A stretch of 39,525 nucleotides of DNA from Pseudomonadota bacterium (GTDB lineage: Bacteria; Pseudomonadota; Alphaproteobacteria; Rhizobiales; Aestuariivirgaceae): assembly GCA_963205315.1 (NCBI GenBank), contig CAUJIO010000059.1, positions 1-39,525 on the forward strand, written 5' to 3'. Both the position numbers and the translations under genes were made by a program. The notes under the pieces were generated by a model. The model ran no database searches. It was given only the letters and a program-made list of their open reading frames with translations, and was not told where the DNA came from. Positions 24,001 through 32,128 of this stretch are shown one piece after another; the stretch's first letter is position 1, and every line of letters starts with the position of its first letter.

Positions 24001-24756
24001 TCAAGTGCGGATCACGTGATCCGTCAGTTCTTCTATCGTCGTGTCCTTCTTGGTGGCCTCGAACACCTTGGTACCGTGGCTCATCACCACGAAGCGGTCG
24101 CAGACCATGAAGGCATGGTAGAGATTGTGAGTGACGAGCACACTGGACGTGCCCTGTTTCTTGAGGTCGCCCACATATTTCAACAGATGTTCTGTCTCGC
24201 GCACGGACAGCGCGGACGTCGGCTCGTCGAGCAGCAGGATGTTGCGCTTGAAATGCACCGCCCGCGCAATGGCGACGGCCTGTTTCTGGCCACCGGACAG
24301 GAAGCCCACTTCCTTGCGCGGATCGTCAATGCCGGAAATCTGCACTGCGCTCCCCAGGATATCGATCGCGACGTCTTCCATCTTCTTGTGATCCATGAAG
24401 CCGAAGCGGTTGGTAATCTCGCGGCCCATGAAGATGTTGCGCGTGATCGACATGGAATCGACCAGGGCAATATCCTGATAGATCGTTTCGATTCCCGCGG
24501 CTTCCGAATCCGAGCGCGTCCGGATCTCGGTCTTCTTGCCGTTGACAAAAATGTCACCCGAGGTGGGCGGATTGATGCCTGAGATCATCTTCACCAAGGT
24601 CGACTTGCCGGCGCCATTGTCGCCGAGCAAACCCACCACTTCATTTTTCGCGATATGGAAGTTCATGCTGTCAAGGGCAGTGAAGGACCCGTATTTCTTG
24701 GTGATGTTGCGAGCCTCGTAGAGCCAATCCGAGGAGCCTTCTGTGTTACTAGCCAT
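24001..24756 (-). CDS. Single-domain FrcA-type ABC sugar ATPase
   Basis: A 251-residue CUT2 ATPase with one nucleotide-binding domain: Walker [11 protein letters not shown] (K51), Q-loop [13 protein letters not shown], signature FLSGGQKQ, Walker [12 protein letters not shown] and the switch His in VLVTHN. Most CUT2 ATPases (RbsA, AraG) are about 500 residues with two domains. The half-size form is known from FrcA of the Sinorhizobium meliloti fructose importer, which also has the order binding protein, permease, ATPase found here. A homodimer of the protein is therefore expected. The ATG follows GAGGAGGGACATC. Confidence 0.92.
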   Translation of the reverse strand: MASNTEGSSDWLYEARNITKKYGSFTALDSMNFHIAKNEVVGLLGDNGAGKSTLVKMISGINPPTSGDIFVNGKKTEIRTRSDSEAAGIETIYQDIALVDSMSITRNIFMGREITNRFGFMDHKKMEDVAIDILGSAVQISGIDDPRKEVGFLSGGQKQAVAIARAVHFKRNILLLDEPTSALSVRETEHLLKYVGDLKKQGTSSVLVTHNLYHAFMVCDRFVVMSHGTKVFEATKKDTTIEELTDHVIRT

Positions 24757-24767
24757 GATGTCCCTCC

Positions 24768-25832
24768 TCAGGCCTTGGCGCGGCGGACCGCAGTGTTCAT
24801 GATGACGGCGATGACGATCATCGTGCCGACGAACATTTCAAAGTAGAAGGCCGGCGCCTGCAGCAGCAGCAACACATCCTGGATGGTGAAGACGAGTGCC
24901 GTGCCGAACAGAATTCCGAGGATGGAACCCCGGCCACCATTGAGCGCCAGCCCCCCAATGACGCAGGCCGCAATCGACTGCAGTTCCATGCCCAGGCCGC
25001 CGCCCGGCTGGATCGAGCCGACGCGTGTTGCCGCGACGATGCCGGAGAGCGTCGCCATGAAGCCTGCAATTGCAAACGCAATATACTTGGTGCGGGCGGG
25101 ATCGATGCCGATGGCAACGGCCGCATTGCGGTTGCCGCCGACGGCGTAGAAGTGATTGCCGAGCTTGTGATGATGCAGGAGATAATAAAAGATCACGCAA
25201 AAGATCAGAAACCAGATCATCGAGGCGTGAACGACACCGACTTCACCGCCGAACATCGTCGCAAACGGCTCCGTGGGTTTGAAACGGAGAGCCCGCGCAC
25301 CATGATACAGCAGCGTCCCGCCTTTCCAGATCAGCATGGCGCCGAGGGTCGTGATGAAGGATGGAATATTGAATCGCAACGTCACGAACGCATGCACGAT
25401 ACCGGCGAGCGTGCCGACGCCAAGTGCAACGGCCATGCCGATGAACGGTGCCACGGCGCTGGCTTCTGCTTCGCCGACATCACCCAGCAGGTTATTGCTG
25501 ACGGTGGCGCAGACAATGGCCGTGAACGAGTAGAGGGCGCCGACCGAGAGGTCGAATTCGCCGGCAATCATCAAGATTCCGACACCCAGCGCCATGATAC
25601 CAAGCGGTGCGATGGACTTGAGAACGACGGTGATATTGGCAGGCGCCAGATAACGGAACTGGTCGGGGAAGAGCAGGCCGAAGATGATCGCCGCAGCCTG
25701 AGCCGCGATGAACATGATGAAAATGCCGCCTTCGGGATTGTCACGGATCCAGTCCATGAACTTGTTCGCCAGGGGGCGCTTGTTGCGCTCCGCCACAGCT
25801 TTCCGGATGTGATCAGATTGGCCGCTCGACAT
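24768..25832 (-). CDS. RbsC/FrcC-type ABC permease
   Basis: A 354-residue permease of the CUT2 (ribose/fructose) type. It has an N-terminal cytoplasmic stretch, then about nine to ten hydrophobic helices. The family motifs GILMIAGEFDLSVGALYSFT and YAVGGNRNAAVAIGIDPART, and the C-terminal ACVIGGLALNGGRGSILGIL loop, are present. ATG 25832 is chosen because GGGAGGGG lies directly upstream; the frame is open to 25871. It follows the binding-protein gene across an 81-base gap with a perfect 12-base hairpin. Confidence 0.93.
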   Translation of the reverse strand: MSSGQSDHIRKAVAERNKRPLANKFMDWIRDNPEGGIFIMFIAAQAAAIIFGLLFPDQFRYLAPANITVVLKSIAPLGIMALGVGILMIAGEFDLSVGALYSFTAIVCATVSNNLLGDVGEAEASAVAPFIGMAVALGVGTLAGIVHAFVTLRFNIPSFITTLGAMLIWKGGTLLYHGARALRFKPTEPFATMFGGEVGVVHASMIWFLIFCVIFYYLLHHHKLGNHFYAVGGNRNAAVAIGIDPARTKYIAFAIAGFMATLSGIVAATRVGSIQPGGGLGMELQSIAACVIGGLALNGGRGSILGILFGTALVFTIQDVLLLLQAPAFYFEMFVGTMIVIAVIMNTAVRRAKA

Positions 25833-25857
25833 GTTCCCCTCCCAAGAGATTTCGATT

Positions 25858-25891
25858 GAGACTGGCGGCACTTTCCTTGGCCGCCAGTCTC
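25858..25891 (-). repeat. Intercistronic hairpin after the binding-protein gene
   Basis: GAGACTGGCGGC-(10)-GCCGCCAGTCTC, a perfect 12-base stem between the binding-protein stop (25914) and the permease start (25832), with no T run. It probably stabilises the binding-protein mRNA or partly terminates. Confidence 0.8.
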
Positions 25892-25913
25892 AGCTTGTTT
25901 CAGCCGCCGCCGC

Positions 25914-26897
25914 TTAGCGGACGGGGCCCGCCCACTTCACGGCGAACTCATAGTTGGTCTTGTCGATCAGACCGAGACCGCCGGTATCCATTTCGGAAGG
26001 ATAGAGGCCGTACTTGATATTGAGTGCGAGCTGCGTGACCGCATAGAAGCCCTGGCTGTAGGGCTGCTGGTCGACGGTGGCGGTGAGCTCGCCATTCTTG
26101 ATATTCTCCAGAATGGATTGCGACACGTCGAAGCCACCGGCCGGAATCTTGAGGCCCGCGTCCTTGATGGCCTGAACGGCCTGGCTGGTGGGCGTCTGGC
26201 CGAGGCCGACCACGGCATCGGTTTCCGGATGGCCTAGCAGGTACTGTGTCATCAGGTTCAAGGCGTTGGCGTGATCGTTGCCGGTACCGAGAATTTCGGT
26301 CGTGGCACCGATTTCATCCATTGCCTTCTTCACGCCGGCGTGGCGGAGGACGGCATAGGTAGCTTGCGGCGCTTCGACAGGCGTGAAAACGTGGTCGCCC
26401 TTCTTGAGGCCATGCTCCTTGATCATCCGCTTGCCGATCAGGTAGCCCGTTTCCACGAAGTTCTGGCCCATGAAGGCCATGCGGCAGAGACCCTCGGCAC
26501 CCTTCGAGTCGTCGATGTTGAAGGTGACGATCGGCATGCCCTTGGCAGCGGCATCGCACAGCAGCTTGTCATACGCGTCGTCATCCGCGACGTTCACCGC
26601 AATGCCGCTGACGCCATTGGCGATGCCGGTCTCGAGAATGCCGAGCTGGTTCTTCTGGTCCTCTTCGCCGAACTGCACATCGAGCTTGACGCCCTGCTGT
26701 TCAGCGGCATCCTTCGCACCGTTGACGACAGCTTCGAAGAAGGGATTGGACGATTGCGACCACGGAACGAAGAGAATGGTGATCTTCGACCATTCTTCCT
26801 TGTGATCGGAGTCGAAAGCCATCGACACCGTTGGCATGGCGAGCGCCACGGCGCCCGCAATGACTGTACCTGTCAGCAATTTCTTGATCATCGACAT
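25914..26897 (-). CDS. Periplasmic sugar-binding protein (RbsB/FrcB/MocB type)
   Basis: A 327-residue CUT2 binding protein. The signal peptide is about residues 1-27 (MSMIKKLL, hydrophobic core, SMAF). The type 1 periplasmic-binding fold follows, with FVPWSQSSNPFFEAVVNGAK, ASGIAV-like VSGIAVNVADDDAYD, PIVTFNIDDS, GLGQTPTSQAVQAIKDAGL and the DQQPYSQGFYAV hinge. ATG 26897 stands 6 bases behind GGAGG; the frame is open to 26999. It is the second gene of the operon after the GntR regulator, with a palindrome in the 105-base gap. The ligand is unknown; operon partners suggest an inositol-like polyol. Confidence 0.92.
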   Translation of the reverse strand: MSMIKKLLTGTVIAGAVALAMPTVSMAFDSDHKEEWSKITILFVPWSQSSNPFFEAVVNGAKDAAEQQGVKLDVQFGEEDQKNQLGILETGIANGVSGIAVNVADDDAYDKLLCDAAAKGMPIVTFNIDDSKGAEGLCRMAFMGQNFVETGYLIGKRMIKEHGLKKGDHVFTPVEAPQATYAVLRHAGVKKAMDEIGATTEILGTGNDHANALNLMTQYLLGHPETDAVVGLGQTPTSQAVQAIKDAGLKIPAGGFDVSQSILENIKNGELTATVDQQPYSQGFYAVTQLALNIKYGLYPSEMDTGGLGLIDKTNYEFAVKWAGPVR

Positions 26898-26955
26898 TGG
26901 GTTCCTCCCGTTTGCGGCCAGCAGATTTTCGCATGTCCCGGTGACCGCTTCCGGA

Positions 26956-26974
26956 ACAGATTCGTATATTCTGT
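26956..26974. promoter_or_regulatory. Candidate GntR operator before the binding-protein gene
   Basis: ACAGA-(9)-TCTGT, a 19-base dyad with a 5-base perfect arm and an AT-rich centre (TTCGTATAT), 59 bases before ATG 26897. It may bind the GntR protein encoded just upstream. Confidence 0.4.
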
Positions 26975-27002
26975 GATGCGCACTCATCCGCTGCGCCACC
27001 GC

Positions 27003-27707
27003 TCACCAGCTCTTGTTGCCGAAGATGCGTTGAATGCCGGAGTTCAGATGTTCGCGCATGGCATTTGCGGCAGCAGATTCGTTGCCGCTCTCGATGCCTG
27101 AGAGAATGGCCCGGTGCTCTGCTGCGACGCGCCTCGAGGTGGCGTTTGGTGCAACTTGACGCAATTGCCGCGCTAACTTGAGCCCAAACAGAATGTGCGG
27201 CATCAGGGTTTCGAGCGTCATGACGTAATAGCGGCTGCGTGTGGCCTGAGCGATGGCAATGTGAAACGCCAGATCGGACTCCAGGATTGACGAGTCTTTG
27301 ACCTGGCCATTTTCCATGTCCTGGACGCTCTGGCGAATCCCTGCCACGGCGGCTGGATCAGCCCGGCGCGCGGCGAGGCCTGCCGCGGCGGTCTCGATGA
27401 CCATGCGGAAACGCATGCAATCTTCCAGATCGGCAAGCGACTCAGGCTGGCCGAAGGGCAGGATTGCCGGGGTCTTTCCGCAGGTGAAGGTGCCGGAGCC
27501 TCTCCGCGATTCGATCAGGCCTTCCTGTTTCAGCACCGCCAGAGCCTGGCGCAGCACGGGCCGCGATATGCCCAACCGCTCGGCGAGCACGGATTCCGAC
27601 GGCAAGCGCGAGCCGTGAGCATATGCAGGCAATGCAATCATGTCGCGGACTGCGGCAACTGCGTTTGCCATCAGCGGCGTAGCCAGATTTTCTGCGTGCT
27701 CCCCCAT
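27003..27707 (-). CDS. GntR family regulator of the inositol-like operon
   Basis: A 234-residue FadR/FCD regulator. The winged helix is at about residues 12-80 (SRLPSESVLAERLGISRPVL, then RQALAVLKQEGLIESRRGSG) and the FCD domain follows, with ligands in DLAFHIAIAQATRS and EHRAIL. ATG 27707 begins the normal family N-terminus; the frame is open to 27770 across AT-rich promoter-like DNA. It is the first gene of the nine-gene minus-strand run and most likely represses it until the imported substrate or its metabolite binds. Confidence 0.87.
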   Translation of the reverse strand: MGEHAENLATPLMANAVAAVRDMIALPAYAHGSRLPSESVLAERLGISRPVLRQALAVLKQEGLIESRRGSGTFTCGKTPAILPFGQPESLADLEDCMRFRMVIETAAAGLAARRADPAAVAGIRQSVQDMENGQVKDSSILESDLAFHIAIAQATRSRYYVMTLETLMPHILFGLKLARQLRQVAPNATSRRVAAEHRAILSGIESGNESAAANAMREHLNSGIQRIFGNKSW

Positions 27708-27760
27708 GACCGCAAGGAAGCACAAGTAAAATTGCGAGACAATATATTTTAGCAATATTC

Positions 27761-27776
27761 GTTGCTGCACCGCAAC
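27761..27776. promoter_or_regulatory. Inverted repeat upstream of the GntR gene
   Basis: GTTGC-tgcacc-GCAAC, a perfect 5-6-5 dyad 54 bases before ATG 27707, in AT-rich DNA that also holds ATTGC-(16)-GCAAT (27731-27756). It is a plausible autoregulatory operator. Confidence 0.4.
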
Positions 27777-27927
27777 AACTATTTACAACTCCTTACATTT
27801 CTTACCAATCTGTTGATCGTGCAATCGCGAGGAAAATGAGGTGTCCGCACGCCATGATGCGCACCGATTCCGCAATGTAAATGGAATTGCTCACCAGCCG
27901 GAAGCCAGCAGCAGAACATCTGGACGG

Positions 27928-28647
27928 CTAGGAACGCGGTGTGCCGAGATCAACCGATGACGCGTAATTCATACGCAGAAAATCCAGGAAATTGTCTCTG
28001 AACTGACGTGTGTGCATGTGGGCCAGCCGGTCTGCCCGCTCCACGTCGCGCGCCCGAATTGCGTCGATCATGTCTTCGTGTTCGTCGGTGAGAAGCCGTC
28101 CATCGCGCGTGCGTTCAATGTAGTCAAAGTGAAGATGCAGGATGCGGCGGCCCTCATCGAGGAGCCTCTCATAGAAATTCATCATGTAGGAATTTCGTCC
28201 AGCGCGCGCGATGGCCATGTGGAAAGCCTTGTTGGTGCCAGACATCGCAAGATGATCGCCCGAGCCGATTGCTGCGACAAAGTCCACTTGCGCTTCTGCA
28301 ATTGCCTTTAGATCGGCTTCGGTCCTGAGTTCGGCGGCAAGGCGCGTATTCACCCGCTGGGCGATATCGAGCGCGTCGACATATTTCGGAAACTGGACAA
28401 TATCCACAGGCGTCACGATGGTGGTCCGGTTCGGGAGGGTGACCACAAGCCCGTCGCCGGCAAGGCGGATCAGCGCCTCGCGGATAGGCGAGCGGGAGAA
28501 CCCGAAACGCCGCGACAGGCTCATCTCGTCCAACAGTTCCCCAGGCGCCAGGGTGAGTGACAGGATGTCTTTGCTGAGAACGTCATAAACGCTCTTCCAG
28601 CCGGCTGCCCTGCCTCCCGTCGCCATCGTCCTGACCTGCCCTGCCAT
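27928..28647 (-). CDS. GntR family regulator of the hydroxyproline-like cluster
   Basis: A 239-residue FadR/FCD regulator. The helix-turn-helix is at about residues 19-82 (MSLSRRFGFSRSPIREALIR, then LAGDGLVVTLPNRTTIVTPV) and the FCD domain is at about 95-225, with NKAFHMAIARAGRNS and HLHFDYIE segments. ATG 28647 is taken over a TTG at 28656. It is divergent from the DapA-like gene, with an array of TTGTCGACAA-type half sites between them, so it is the probable regulator of the three-gene plus-strand operon. Confidence 0.88.
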   Translation of the reverse strand: MAGQVRTMATGGRAAGWKSVYDVLSKDILSLTLAPGELLDEMSLSRRFGFSRSPIREALIRLAGDGLVVTLPNRTTIVTPVDIVQFPKYVDALDIAQRVNTRLAAELRTEADLKAIAEAQVDFVAAIGSGDHLAMSGTNKAFHMAIARAGRNSYMMNFYERLLDEGRRILHLHFDYIERTRDGRLLTDEHEDMIDAIRARDVERADRLAHMHTRQFRDNFLDFLRMNYASSVDLGTPRS

Positions 28648-28716
28648 GGCTATCAAACTCCAAGATATTGAATAATCATGATCAATTTTGATCTGACCTC
28701 ACTATCGCACACCCTC

Positions 28717-28755
28717 TTGACTTTGTCGATCAATTGTCGACAATAGGTCGACAAT
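28717..28755. promoter_or_regulatory. Promoter with TTGTCGACAA operator array
   Basis: A -35-like TTGACT (28717-28722) is followed 16 bases later by GACAAT (28739-28744). Overlapping it are TTGTCGA (28723-28729 region), the perfect palindrome ATTGTCGACAAT (28733-28744) and another TCGACAAT (28748-28755). The sites lie 14 bases or more before ATG 28769, an ideal repressor position. Confidence 0.7.
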
Positions 28756-28768
28756 TAAGGAAACCATC

Positions 28769-29650
28769 ATGAAGCTTTCTGGCGTGCTCCCGGCCCTCGT
28801 CACTCCGTTCGATCAGCAAGGCAACATCGACTTCAAGGCTTTCGAAAAACACCTGACCAACCTGCGGGCGGCCGGTGTCTCAGGGTGGGTCCCCTGCGGA
28901 TCGTCCGGCGAATACAATCTCATGTCGGATGACGAGCGCGACGAGGTTCTGAAATTCGTCAAGGCCTTCGCCAAGCCCGGTGAAACGCTGATTGCAGGCA
29001 CAAATGCACCTCACACCAAAGGTGTGATCGCCAATACCAAGCGCGCCAAACAGATCGGCTACGATACCGTGCTTCTGGCAACGCCGTTCTACACCAAGCC
29101 ATCGCAGACCGAGCTCATCAAGCATTTCAACACGGTGCTTGATGCGGTGGATGTCAACATCGTGCTCTACAGCTATCCCGCGAAAGATGGCGTTGAACTC
29201 GAATGGGAGCTGCTCGACGCGCTGGCCGATCATCCGCGCGTCATTGGCATCAAGGAAAGCTCGGGCGTATTGCAGCGCGCAATTGGCATCGCCACCCGCT
29301 ACAAGGACCGCATCCAGCTCGTCTCCGGCTCTGACGATATCGCGCTCGACTTCATGTTCTGGGGGGCTGACAGCTGGATCTGCGGTCCGGCAAACTGCAT
29401 GGCCAAAGCCGTGTGCGATCTTGACCGCACCTACCGTTCGGGCGACATGACCAAGGCCCGGTCCCAGATGGCAACTCTCTATGCCGCGATGAACATCCTT
29501 GAATCGGGAAAGTTCGTTCAGAAGCTCAAGTATGGCTGCGAACTGCTGGGAACATCCGTCGGCGAATGCCGTGCGCCGCTTGGTCCGCTGACGGATGACG
29601 AAAAGTCTGCCTTCCGGGCCGCCATGGAGCCAATCATCAACTGGAAATGA
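28769..29650 (+). CDS. DapA-family aldolase/deaminase
   Basis: A 293-residue TIM-barrel lyase of the dihydrodipicolinate synthase family. The substrate carboxylate motif is GSSGE (canonical GTTGE), the catalytic Tyr is Y134 in YSYP, and the Schiff-base lysine is K162 in VIGIKESSG. In hydroxyproline catabolism a member of this family (HypD) is the pyrroline-4-hydroxy-2-carboxylate deaminase. The two downstream genes, an amine dehydrogenase and a proline-racemase homologue, fit that pathway. Other aldolase reactions are possible. ATG 28769 follows AAGGA. It is the first gene of the plus-strand operon. Confidence 0.87.
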   Translation: MKLSGVLPALVTPFDQQGNIDFKAFEKHLTNLRAAGVSGWVPCGSSGEYNLMSDDERDEVLKFVKAFAKPGETLIAGTNAPHTKGVIANTKRAKQIGYDTVLLATPFYTKPSQTELIKHFNTVLDAVDVNIVLYSYPAKDGVELEWELLDALADHPRVIGIKESSGVLQRAIGIATRYKDRIQLVSGSDDIALDFMFWGADSWICGPANCMAKAVCDLDRTYRSGDMTKARSQMATLYAAMNILESGKFVQKLKYGCELLGTSVGECRAPLGPLTDDEKSAFRAAMEPIINWK

Positions 29651-29701
29651 CAGCGGCCGTGAGGAACTTGCACGATCAATTCCAGTCAGCGTGATGCGAA
29701 C

Positions 29702-30934
29702 ATGACTACGGTTATCGTCGGCGCCGGAGTAATTGGAACCACACTGGCATATGAGCTGCAACGCCGGGGCCGCGATGTTGTCATGATCGAGCGCGACGCG
29801 CCGGGCAAAGGCGCATCCTTCGGCAACATGGCTTCAATTGCCGTCACCGAGTTCATGCCCGCGTCACGGCCATCGATCTGGAAGCAGATCCCGGGCTGGA
29901 TGCTGGACCCCGAAGGTCCGGTGCGGGTGCGGCCGTCTTATATGCCGAAACTGCTTCCCTGGTTCCTGCGGTTCATTGCGGCATCGCGACCTTCGGTCCT
30001 TCGAGAGCTGGAAGCGCAAGGCGCTGCTCTCTGCGCACGCGTCTACGACGACTTGCTGCCGTTGTTACGCGACACCAGCCTCGAAAGCGAGCTCACGGAC
30101 GTAGGTTGCCTTTCGCTCTATGCGGATGAAGCCGAATTCAAGGCCGACCGGGAGCACATCGATATCCTCGAACGGTTCGGTTTCCCACATGAGGTCATCG
30201 GCCCGCAGGCAATCAAGATGCTGGAGCCCGAGATCTCCGACAGGATCGGCATGGCGGTTGTCTTCCCGCAGAATCGCTCAGTGCGCGATCCCTATCGCCT
30301 GGTTGTGAAGCTCGCCGAGCGCTTCTCCGCTCTTGGCGGACAGACCGTCACTGGCGACGTTACCGGTTTTGAACGCAGTGAAGGTATGCGGGCGGCAATC
30401 CTGCGCGATGGCCGCCGCATTGAAGCAAACGAGATTGTCATCTGCGCCGGAGCGCATTCGGCACGGCTCGCGGACATGCTGGACGAACCGATCCCGCTGG
30501 AAACCGAGCGTGGGTATCATACGCAGATCATGTCGCCGGGCATCGCGATCAAGCATTCCATCATCTGGCCGGCACGCGCCTTCATGGTGACGCCAACTGC
30601 GGGCGGCATCCGGGTCGGCGGCACTGTCGAAATGGCGGGACTCGACGCGCCACCCGATTACCGGCGGTCGAAGGTCACGGTGAGGCGCGCAAAGGAGGCC
30701 TTGCCCAATTTGACGTGCGAAAACTTCACCGAATGGATGGGGCATCGCCCGGCGTTGCCCGACACGATTCCGGTCATGTCGGCTTCACGGAAAACCAAAG
30801 GCCTGTTCTATGCAACCGGTCACGGCCATCTGGGCCTCACATATGCCGCGACCAACGCGCGGCTGATGGCTGATCTCATGACCGGTGCCAAGCCGCCGAT
30901 CGACATGCGGCCGTATCGCATCAACCGCTTTTGA
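29702..30934 (+). CDS. DadA-like FAD-dependent amine dehydrogenase
   Basis: A 410-residue member of the DAO/D-amino-acid dehydrogenase family. The dinucleotide-binding motif VIVGAGVIGTTLAYELQRRG ends in the acidic residues of MIERD. The C-terminal motif ATGHGHLGLTYAATNARLMA closes the FAD site. In the hydroxyproline route this type of enzyme oxidises cis-4-hydroxy-D-proline. It lies 51 bases after the DapA-like gene and 12 bases before the racemase-like gene. The ribosome binding site is weak. The substrate is inferred from context. Confidence 0.87.
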   Translation: MTTVIVGAGVIGTTLAYELQRRGRDVVMIERDAPGKGASFGNMASIAVTEFMPASRPSIWKQIPGWMLDPEGPVRVRPSYMPKLLPWFLRFIAASRPSVLRELEAQGAALCARVYDDLLPLLRDTSLESELTDVGCLSLYADEAEFKADREHIDILERFGFPHEVIGPQAIKMLEPEISDRIGMAVVFPQNRSVRDPYRLVVKLAERFSALGGQTVTGDVTGFERSEGMRAAILRDGRRIEANEIVICAGAHSARLADMLDEPIPLETERGYHTQIMSPGIAIKHSIIWPARAFMVTPTAGGIRVGGTVEMAGLDAPPDYRRSKVTVRRAKEALPNLTCENFTEWMGHRPALPDTIPVMSASRKTKGLFYATGHGHLGLTYAATNARLMADLMTGAKPPIDMRPYRINRF

Positions 30935-30946
30935 AAGACCTGCATC

Positions 30947-31978
30947 ATGTGGAAGAACAGCCTTGAACTGTTACTGGTGCATTGCCAGGGTGAGATCGGA
31001 AAAGTTGTCACCGGCGGTGCGCCCGGGATTCCCGGTGACACGATTCTCGACAAGATGAATTACATCAACACCGTCGATGACAGTCTGCGCCGCTTCGTGA
31101 CGTTCGAGCCGCGCGCCCATGTGGCAATGACAGTCAACCTTCTGCTGCCGCCATGCCGGCCTGATGCCGATGCCGCGTTCATCGTTCTGCAAGCTGATCG
31201 CGCTCATCCGATGAGTGGATCGAACTGCATCTGCGTTGTGACGGCACTGCTTGAAACCGGACGCGTGAAGATGGTGGAGCCGACGACGATCGTGAAGCTG
31301 GATACGGCCGCTGGCCTCATCACTGCCCGTGCTGCTTGCGAGAACGGACGCTGCAAATCGGTGAGCCTCGACAATGTACCGGCATTCGCCGTGGAGATTA
31401 ACGCCCCCGTTCGCACGACGAAATGGGGAACGATCAAGGCCGATATCGCCTTCGGCGGAGTCTTCTACGCCCTGATTGATGTGGCGCAGATCGGCTTGAC
31501 GATCACGCGTGACAACGCCAGGGCGCTCGCCGAAGCAGGGATCGAGATCAAGTCGCTGCTCAAGGAGCAAACCCGCGTTTCCCATCCAGACATTCCAGGG
31601 CTCGACGAGGTGGCCTATGTCATGTTCCGCGACCGGGATCCCGATGGCGCGGTTCGCACCTGCACGACATTGAAGCCGGGACGTGTCGACCGCAGTCCCT
31701 GCGGCACGGGATCTTCCGCCAATCTTGCCGTCCTCCATGCCAGGGGTCTGGTCAAGACGGGAGACAAACTTCTGTCCCGCTCCATCATCGATGGCACATT
31801 CACGGCCGAAGCCATTGGCGATATCATGATCGGCAAGCACCGGGCGGTGTTGCCGCGCATCACTGGCGAAGCATGGATCTATGGCCGCGAGGAACTCCGA
31901 TTGGATGAGTCAGATCCTTTTCCGCGAGGATTTGCCCTCTCTGACAGCTGGGGTCCACAGGTCGGTGAACTCGGCTGA
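30947..31978 (+). CDS. Proline racemase superfamily protein with Ser/Cys pair
   Basis: A 343-residue member of the proline racemase/4-hydroxyproline epimerase superfamily. The second catalytic cysteine is present: C252 in DRSPCGTGSSANL. The first motif, M-C-G-H-G in racemases and epimerases, reads MSGSNCICVV, so the Cys is S90 and the following His is S92. The family also contains trans-3-hydroxyproline dehydratases, which have Thr at the first site, so the reaction here may be an epimerisation or a dehydration of a hydroxyproline-like substrate. Two extra cysteines (C94, C96) lie beside the altered motif. The operon partners are consistent with hydroxyproline use. The length is normal. Confidence 0.88.
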   Translation: MWKNSLELLLVHCQGEIGKVVTGGAPGIPGDTILDKMNYINTVDDSLRRFVTFEPRAHVAMTVNLLLPPCRPDADAAFIVLQADRAHPMSGSNCICVVTALLETGRVKMVEPTTIVKLDTAAGLITARAACENGRCKSVSLDNVPAFAVEINAPVRTTKWGTIKADIAFGGVFYALIDVAQIGLTITRDNARALAEAGIEIKSLLKEQTRVSHPDIPGLDEVAYVMFRDRDPDGAVRTCTTLKPGRVDRSPCGTGSSANLAVLHARGLVKTGDKLLSRSIIDGTFTAEAIGDIMIGKHRAVLPRITGEAWIYGREELRLDESDPFPRGFALSDSWGPQVGELG

Positions 31979-32128
31979 GAACAGGCGGTGTCATCGTCGT
32001 TGGTCCAGACCTAAGATTCAGATGCGTTCTGTCAACGATCGTGCGGAGATTCAGGTGCTGAACAATGCAAGGCAGGCTCGTGTTGGAGGCAATCCGTACA
32101 ACGAACCGAAGGACGCGAACGAAGGAGA

